DNA of 64,000 nucleotides, taken from Hofstenia miamia. Lineage: Eukaryota; Xenacoelomorpha; Acoela. Under the pieces are notes generated by a model. The model was not told where the DNA came from and did not search any database. It saw only the letters and a program-made list of their open reading frames with translations. The stretch spans positions 2,387,331 to 2,451,330 of the forward strand of contig SCFE01000016.1 of NCBI GenBank assembly GCA_004352715.1, given 5' to 3'. Shown in pieces: positions 57,899 to 64,000 of this stretch (its first letter is position 1; every line of letters begins with the position of its first letter). A program made the translations under genes and the position numbers.

Positions 57899-58241
57899 CA
57901 GACTTGTCAACGAGCCGAGTAGAACCGAGCTTGAGCAGTGTATTGGATATACAATGAGCCCAAAACGAGCCGTTTTTAAGCAAACCAAATTTTTATTGCT
58001 GCTTGTTAATTTGATTATGCAGATTTTTCTTATTATTTCATTCAATATTCCTTACTTATAATCATATTTTAGAAATGTTATTAAATAATAGGAAGAGCAA
58101 TGGAAAAAATTCTGAGAGTGCAATATTTTTAAAAAAATATCGAGCTGAAACGAGCCTCGTTGAAAGATTTTTTTGGCGAGCCCAACCGAGCTGAGCCGAA
58201 CTTACTCAAAATTAAAACGAGCCGGCTCGTTGACAAGTCTG
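57899..58241. mobile_element. second 343-bp MITE, hAT-like
   Basis: It has perfect 19-bp terminal inverted repeats, CAGACTTGTCAACGAGCCG and its complement at the right end. The flanking 8-mers ACTACAAA and ATTACAAC agree at six of eight positions, consistent with an aged hAT target duplication. The terminal regions are dense in GAGCC/CGAGC motifs and the centre is AT-rich. It has the same length and architecture as the MITE at 23344, but a different motif. Confidence 0.8.
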
Positions 58242-58513
58242 ATTACAACCAACCTAAGTTTAATAGTATGCTAGGGTTAACTTGTACTTATTAGTTAGAA
58301 AATACAATGTCAACATAATTGCAGTCGTCCTAACGATTTGGTACCTCTAATAGTGTTTTGGGAGTGCAATATATAGTCAGTGTTCGACTTTTCTTTGGTT
58401 ATTGTTAAAGTATGAACGCCTTCTAAACTGAATGTAGCTTAAACTTATCTGATAATTTCCTTGTAAACTATTAGTCTCTACACACTTTCATGTATAGCCA
58501 TGGACTCCTATAA

Positions 58514-60124
58514 TGTAGGGGGTTATCTCTTTCTATCCATTTAAAGCATCTTTACTCCTTCATTTGCTCCACTAAGCGCTATCCCGCCTGTTGGAAGACA
58601 TCTTGGATTTCTCCGCTGTTAAAATCTAATCAGCTTCCCTCCTCGCAGGTCACGTCCTACCGCCCAATAGCTATTCTATCTCGACTGTCTATCATCTTTG
58701 AACGCCTTGTTTTTCGTTATGTATTTCCAAAAATTCGTCACCTCATCTCTTCTTCTCAGCATGGCAACCTTCCTGGTCGCTCTACGATTACCAACCTGCT
58801 CACTCTGATCGAAAACTGCTACTTTCACTCTGATAGTAATGATCCTGGTTGTATTATCTTTCTTGACATCTCAAAAGCGTTTGATCGCCTCCCTCATTCC
58901 ATTCTGCTTGACAAGTTACGTGTATTTGGTTTTGATGTGGATTTCATCGAACTGTTCCAGTCTTACCTGACCAATCGTCACCAGTGTGTCAAAATCAACT
59001 CGTCTATCTCTTCTCCTGTCCCCGTTACTAGTGGTGCCCCTCAAGGCTCAGTGTTTGCTGTTCTTTTCTTCCTCGTTGCCATTAACGACCTCCCTCATTC
59101 TGTTCTCAACTCGTCTTGCCTGCTGTATGTNNNNNNNNNNNNNNNNNNNNNNNNNNNNNNNNNNNNNNNNNNNNNNNNNNNNNNNNNNNNNNNNNNNNNN
59201 NNNNNNNNNNNNNNNNNNNNNNNNNNNNNNNNNNNNNNNNNNNNNNNNNNNNNNNNNNNNNNNNNNNNNNNNNNNNNNNNNNNNNNNNNNNNNNNNNNNN
59301 NNNNNNNNNNNNNNNNNNNNNNNNNNNNNNNNNNNNNNNNNNNNNNNNNNNNNNNNNNNNNNNNNNNNNNNNNNNNNNNNNNNNNNNNNNNNNNNNNNNN
59401 NNNNNNNNNNNNNNNNNNNNNNNNNNNNNNNNNNNNNNNNNNNNNNNNNNNNNNNNNNNNNNNNNNNNNNNNNNNNNNNNNNNNNNNNNNNNNNNATGTG
59501 TCTTTGCGTCTCCGCAAAGCTAATTCCTCGCTATTTGCCCTTTTCCGTAATGTTCCTTTTAATACCTCGTCCGCTGTGAAGCTCTCTTTGTTCAAGTCCA
59601 TTCCTCGCGCCATTCTTCTCTACGCGTCTCCTTGTTGGTGGCCTTCTCGTGCTTTGTTCCACTCCATGGAACGTTTCCAGAAACGCGCTTTCAAATGGAT
59701 TTCCTCTTTGGACTATAAAGACGCTCTGCTGAAATTCTCCACTCTCCCGCTGTCACTCTACTTCCATGCCTGTGATCTCCTTCTGTTCAATCGACTACTG
59801 ACTCGCAAATTGGATCTTGATCCTTTTGATTTCATTCAGTTCTCTAATTCCTGCTGCACTCGCTCTGATGATGTTGTCACCTTCTCCATTCGCCGTACAA
59901 AGAAACATCGCACCCTTCACTCGTTTTTCAATCGTGCTTGTACTGCTGCTAATTACATCTTGACTCGCAACCCTCCAACAGCGATTGATTTCTTTTCTCC
60001 GCCACCGAGCTTCAAGAAATCTTTGATGGCTTTCCTCTTTGCTGAGCCCTTCTCCAACTTCGCCTACTCTTCCATTTGCTCCTATTTCATCTCCTGTGAC
60101 TGTCCTCGCTGCCGTAAAACTTGA
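58514..60124 (+). pseudogene. 5'-truncated non-LTR retrotransposon RT and C-terminus
   Basis: One frame is open from 58514 to the stop at 60124 apart from a 365-N gap (59131-59495). RT motifs are VTSYRPIAILSRLSIIFERL (58649), QHGNLPGRSTITNLL, IIFLDISKAFDRLPHSILLD with the first catalytic Asp (58852), and VTSGAPQGSVFAVLFFL (59026). The gap begins just at the YADD box. The C-terminal part keeps the frame and ends with a cysteine motif, CDCPRCRKT. The coding strand is C/T-rich and higher in GC than the window. It lacks an endonuclease because of 5' truncation. Absence of stops suggests a young insertion. Confidence 0.85.
59131..59495. other. assembly gap (365 Ns)
   Basis: This lies within the non-LTR ORF. 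The frame is the same on both sides, so the length is probably realistic. Confidence 0.99.
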
Positions 60125-60203
60125 CTTGTTTTTATTTCTTGTTGTGTATGCCTTCAGCGGCTAAATAAAGTCATTGATTATTATTATTATTATTATTATT
60201 AAA
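60125..60203 (+). repeat. non-LTR 3' UTR with (ATT)n tail
   Basis: A short UTR ends GGCTAAATAAAGTCATTG, followed by GATTATTATT repeats. A trinucleotide tail is typical of some non-LTR elements that lack poly(A), and it marks the 3' end of the insertion. Confidence 0.8.
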
Positions 60204-61780
60204 TATTGCAGTGAGTCATTTTTAGGTTACATGTAAAAAAACACTATATTTAATGTCATTGCTGTTTATTTCATAAAAGCTAAGCTAAAAAATATAGAAA
60301 ATTACAAGCGTAACAATAATTTTTTTAAAAACACACTTTAACAACATTTCAATATGTTTAAATATATTGCACTATATCGCAAATGATATCGGGGTAAAAT
60401 TCTGTGCCAATAAATTTATTTTAATATATTTAGTTCAATATACAATATTTTCAAAATTTGGCCAAAACATAAGTCATGTAGTGTGACTACATGGGACCAA
60501 ACCTTTCATAAGATTGGAACTAAATTCTGTGGGACCAAAAACATACTAATTGCAAGATCTGCATATCTTTTGTAAAATTTTATAAATGACTTCATTATAT
60601 TCATTTTGGTATCCAAGCATGAAATGCAATTTATATCATTATAGGGTAAAAAGGACTCCAAACTACTGTTAGCACTAGTGTTTTCCCTTCCTGCGATCGA
60701 CTGGCAACTTTACATTTGCTATAAAATAATTATCGCAATACCGTTTGACTATAAATGAGTTGTAGTTGTATAATCTGTGGTATTAATAATTTTATCGACT
60801 CGTTTTATTACCATTTTGGGGCAAATATAGAAAGTTTTGAATAGTTTAATTTTTATAAGTGTAGGCAAGATGAGACTTGCCCACTTTAAAATGTATTAGA
60901 AAAATAGAGCGACTTGTTCATAGGGTGAGATTAACTTTTACAAATTAGTTATTTTATTTCTGCATGTTTACTTCAAAGGGAAGAATGTTATCTTGCTCTA
61001 TTCAAATACACCAAGCTATTCACCCTCAAGGCTATCTATATATAGTTGTGAAAGTGGTGTTTAATTTTGATCTTGATCAAATTGACAATCTATATTATTC
61101 CTTTGCTTTTTAAATATTAATGCTTCTTGTGACTGATGTATCAATAAATCATTTTAATTAACAAAAGACATAAACTCCTTTCCAAAATATACAATGTAAC
61201 TACTTAATTATAGTAGGGTTGATACTTGCAATTGCCGATTTTAGTTCAATGAAAATACATATTCAGTATTTGATTTCGTTTGAATAAGGGTAATTATGGG
61301 CCATTATTAAACAATGTAAGGTAATGGTGCATTTTAGATGTATACATAGATAACTCCAAAAAATGTTCGGAAATGAACTGAGAGTCTCCATCAACATCTA
61401 CACGTTTTTTTCATCGCATCTATCACAAAAAACGTCGTGGCATGGACTAGTACGCCTCCCCCACTGAATTAAAAAATAATTCAAGCAGATTGAACACATG
61501 ACGTCTAGATCATTATTATGCAATTGAATTTACAGTTATAACAAAAAAATAACATATCTTGTTACTTTGTTAATTTGGAATAAATTTATTTATGGACTGC
61601 TGGTGTCCGACACATGAATTAATTTTTTCTGAAATAAAGTTTTGTTGATTATACTTAATTTTGGATGCTAATTCTGAAAGTAATGCTTATTTTGCACCAT
61701 CACAAGCCATAACTTAGAAAAAAGGGTATACATATATTAACAAATAAATTCACACATATATAGGAATACGAGTGTGAAAA
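60204..61780. other. AT-rich non-coding stretch
   Basis: No gene, RNA or structured repeat is recognisable. Confidence 0.5.
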
Positions 61781-61781
61781 A

Positions 61782-62104
61782 ACAAACAAATATATGTAGT
61801 CAGTCAATATTAAGGAGCCAACAAAAGTCTGTCAACATTCTCTCATTTGCCCTGTCGTGATACCTGCTTTCTATAGCACTGATAGTCTGATGAGACCTCT
61901 CTCCATGTTCATCAGTCACATTGGCATATTCTGAGGGAAGAAATCAAAGTGGTTCCGGAGACAGTGAATCTTTAAAGACATATTTATTCCCATCTGTTCA
62001 AAGGCATTAATAAGTTCGGAAATTATTTCAACATAAATTGGAGTCCTGCGTTTTCCTAAAGTTGTAAAGTGATATAATAATAGTATATAGCAGTAGCTAA
62101 TCAT
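61782..62104 (-). pseudogene. fragment of a dispersed invertebrate coding family, frameshifted
   Basis: The minus frame reads INMSLKIHCLRNHFDFFPQN, then shifts by a base into VTDEHGERSHQTISAIESRY and LTDFCWLL, ending at TGA. This pattern (NMSLKIHFLHSHLDFFP...VSDEHGERFHQDI...YQGK...ADYCW) is one I associate with a repetitive protein family found in many invertebrate genomes and probably transposon-derived. The frameshift near 61920 makes it a pseudogene. The precise family name is not known to me. Confidence 0.5.
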
Positions 62105-62162
62105 TAAATGACAATGAAGTAAACTTTGTTAAGAGAAATATAAACAAAGCGCTTGAATATAA

Positions 62163-62230
62163 CAAATTTTACTGCCATTAAGTGTATGTTCAATGACAAA
62201 TTTTACTGCCATTAAGTGTATGTTCAATGA
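62163..62230 (+). repeat. exact 34-bp tandem duplication
   Basis: Two identical 34-bp units (62163-62196 and 62197-62230), beginning CAAATTTTACTGCC and ending GTTCAATGA. Confidence 0.95.
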
Positions 62231-62423
62231 CTCAATGTTGTAGCTAGCATATAGCGTAATGTATTTTTATATATATATATACCTTAAATAAAACTAACAA
62301 AACTCATTCAACAATGAGCCAGCTAAACATGTATCTCTTTTTGAAAAGGCTAGATGTCTTACGAATTTATCCAACTGTATCTGGTTTTATCTTCCTTATT
62401 TTATTATTTTCGTTGTCATCTTG

Positions 62424-62614
62424 TCATTCCTCCCCAGTTTCAGATGATTCTGTTGATGTTTCAGATGGAGCATCTGAAAGGTTTGAAGGCTTTGGAGTTT
62501 CTTCATTTTTCCCATATGGTACAGGAAACAAAAAATTTATTTGATGATGTCGAATCATAACTTGGTAGACAATATTTGAGCATGTTTGACAGATTTCTCC
62601 AAGTCCATGAATAC
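62424..62614 (-). pseudogene. coding-like exon upstream of the 61.8-kb fragment
   Basis: A minus open stretch begins after a good acceptor (TTTTTGTTTAATAG) and reads GEICQTCSNIVYQV, FLFPVPYGKNEETPKPSN and a Ser/Thr/Glu-rich tail before TGA at 62424. Strand and position suit an N-terminal exon of the same decayed gene as 61782-62104, but this link is inferred. Confidence 0.4.
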
Positions 62615-63202
62615 CTATTAAACAAAAAAATGAGGGATTACTTACATAAATAAAATTCAGTAAGCATTTGTAAAAAAATTAATTATAAACAGATAAAAAA
62701 ATGTTTGCAAATCTTCAATCAAATTTCGTGTACTTTGAGCTGTGCCATGTTTTCATGTCATTGAGAGGCTGATTCCCAGGTGATATTTTTATTCTGTTTC
62801 TATGAAAGGAGGTTAATTTGCTTGCACTTTTGTTCAATTTGTTTGAATGGTTGTTTAATTCAGCTCAGAAAGGTGTAGTGACTTCTTGATCTTGTCGTCT
62901 GAACAGAATTCCTTGATTCTGAGGAATGAACCTAATGTTTGAAAAAAGTGACAATCAATGGGCTCCTATCCTTCGAGATCGGTGCACAATATTATTGCTC
63001 CCCCTGCTTGATGACTGTGTTGTTATCAACTGTTTCCCATTTTGGTTACCAAACACTTTAATTTTTTTGCCTTACAGCTCTTCAATTTTTTTGTGGAATT
63101 GTTTTAGGCAAGATATTTGTTTATTTGTTAGGCTTATTGCGGAAAGATTTTTTAACCTCTTTTGTGCAAAGTGGACTTTATTTATCTATTTGTTCGATTT
63201 TT
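62615..63202. other. non-coding stretch
   Basis: Short plus ORFs only, with no recognisable gene. Confidence 0.45.
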
Positions 63203-63610
63203 AATAATATGCCGCCATTAAGTATGCTGGTATGTGATAAAATATCATTGCTCTTTTATAACATATCATCATATCTATTGTCTAGACAAAATTTGATCCT
63301 CTGTAAAACATCATTGATTCCCTTTTATTAGTTATTTTTGTCAAACATTGAGGCCTTTGCAGTACGCTTTCCCTGTTTGATCATTTTACTAGAGCTCTTC
63401 TTGCTTTTTTAATAATATGCCGCCATTAAGTATGCTGGTATGTGATAAAATATCATTGCTCTTTTATAACATATCATCATATCTATTGTCTAGACAAAAT
63501 TTGTAAAACATCATTGATTCCCTTTTATTAGTTATTTTTGTCAAACATTGAGGCCTTTGCAGTACGCTTTCCCTGTTTGATCATTTTACTAGAGCTCTTC
63601 CTGCTTTTTT
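63203..63610 (+). repeat. 208-bp tandem duplication
   Basis: Unit 1 (63203-63410) and unit 2 (63411-63610) are nearly identical; unit 2 lacks 8 bp (GATCCTCT) and has a C for T change. A third unit begins (AATAATTGCC) and diverges. Short ORFs here are by-products. Confidence 0.95.
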
Positions 63611-64000
63611 AATAATTGCCTCGCAGATCTGAAATATTCCAAGCTTCATCATTTTTTGTGAACAGCTATATATGTGACGGAATGACTTAAAACACTGATA
63701 TTTGTTATGATAGTAAATTCTGATATCACTGAATAATGGTAATAATGGTGAAGTCTTGCACAGCGTGTTAGTTTCTTGAAGAACCTTTTTTAAAAGTGTA
63801 GTAACTTTCTATTCATTAGAATACTCAGAGCACTTTTTAAAGCTTCGAGAACTGCTTTGCTTTATTATGAAGCCAAAAGTTTTTACAATATTTATTACCC
63901 TTTTAATATAGTTACTAAGACAACACCACAGGTCATTTAATATAGCATTTTGGCATCAGTTTTCCTTTTGTAGGTTCTACTTCAATGAAAATCGAGTGAC
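63611..64000. other. non-coding end of window
   Basis: No recognisable feature. Confidence 0.45.

Noticed and set aside
60172-60200. (ATT)n as an independent microsatellite
   Set aside because: It sits exactly at the 3' end of the non-LTR element and is best read as its tail.

Overview
This window is AT-rich eukaryotic, almost certainly metazoan, DNA dominated by transposable-element remains. The grounds are spliceosomal GT-AG introns, CR1-like, Gypsy-like and Penelope-like retroelements, piggyBac, hAT and P-like DNA transposons, and C-to-T decay at CpG sites in the older piggyBac copies, which points to a CpG-methylating host. An aquatic invertebrate fits the mix, but the species cannot be named from sequence alone. 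Six N runs (1-294, 27790-28789, 29813-30812, 33828-34074, 35857-36856, 59131-59495) and six single Ns (11425, 11635, 16067, 26722, 31603, 50497) interrupt it; several single Ns sit next to near-identical duplications and look like gap-filling joins.

Layout. 0.3-12.4 kb: an interspersed repeat family, a Gypsy-type integrase fragment (minus), a decayed non-LTR reverse transcriptase (plus) and a decayed Gypsy RT-RNaseH (minus). 12.4-15.2 kb: a CR1-like non-LTR element whose ORF starts with a 2A ribosome-skipping motif, followed by a duplicated 3' flank. 16-20.4 kb: gene-poor. 20.5-23.0 kb: a chimera of two piggyBac copies. 23.16-26.2 kb: an unidentified multi-exon minus-strand gene, with a 343-bp hAT-type MITE in its last intron. 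26.1-29.8 kb: direct and inverted copies of a repeat arm. 30.8-35.9 kb: the most unusual segment. It has a divergent pair of intron-containing genes of unknown family, four tandem 54-nt tRNA-like units, a fifth tRNA-like unit on the other strand, and the 3' end of a third gene. 36.9-37.8 kb: the 3' half of a second piggyBac. 38-45 kb: gene-poor, with a 77-bp near-perfect hairpin at 44.04 kb. 45.0-48.2 kb: Penelope-like fragments, a 57-bp tandem repeat and a P-element-like fragment. 48.5-50.1 kb: a second copy of the 2A element, from which the RT core was lost by an in-frame deletion. 51.8-52.5 kb: an F-box gene or gene fragment. 57.9-60.2 kb: a second 343-bp MITE and a 5'-truncated non-LTR element with unusually C/T-rich coding strand. 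61.8-62.6 kb: broken coding fragments. 63.2-63.6 kb: a 208-bp tandem duplication.

The features most likely to be undescribed are the 30.8-35.9 kb cluster (two divergent genes, one with only 43-45 bp introns, next to tRNA-like arrays and large repeat arms), and the paired 2A retrotransposon copies that share one frameshift while one has become an RT-less endonuclease/C-terminal fusion. Families of the cluster genes could not be assigned; those calls rest on splice-consistent reading frames, not on homology.
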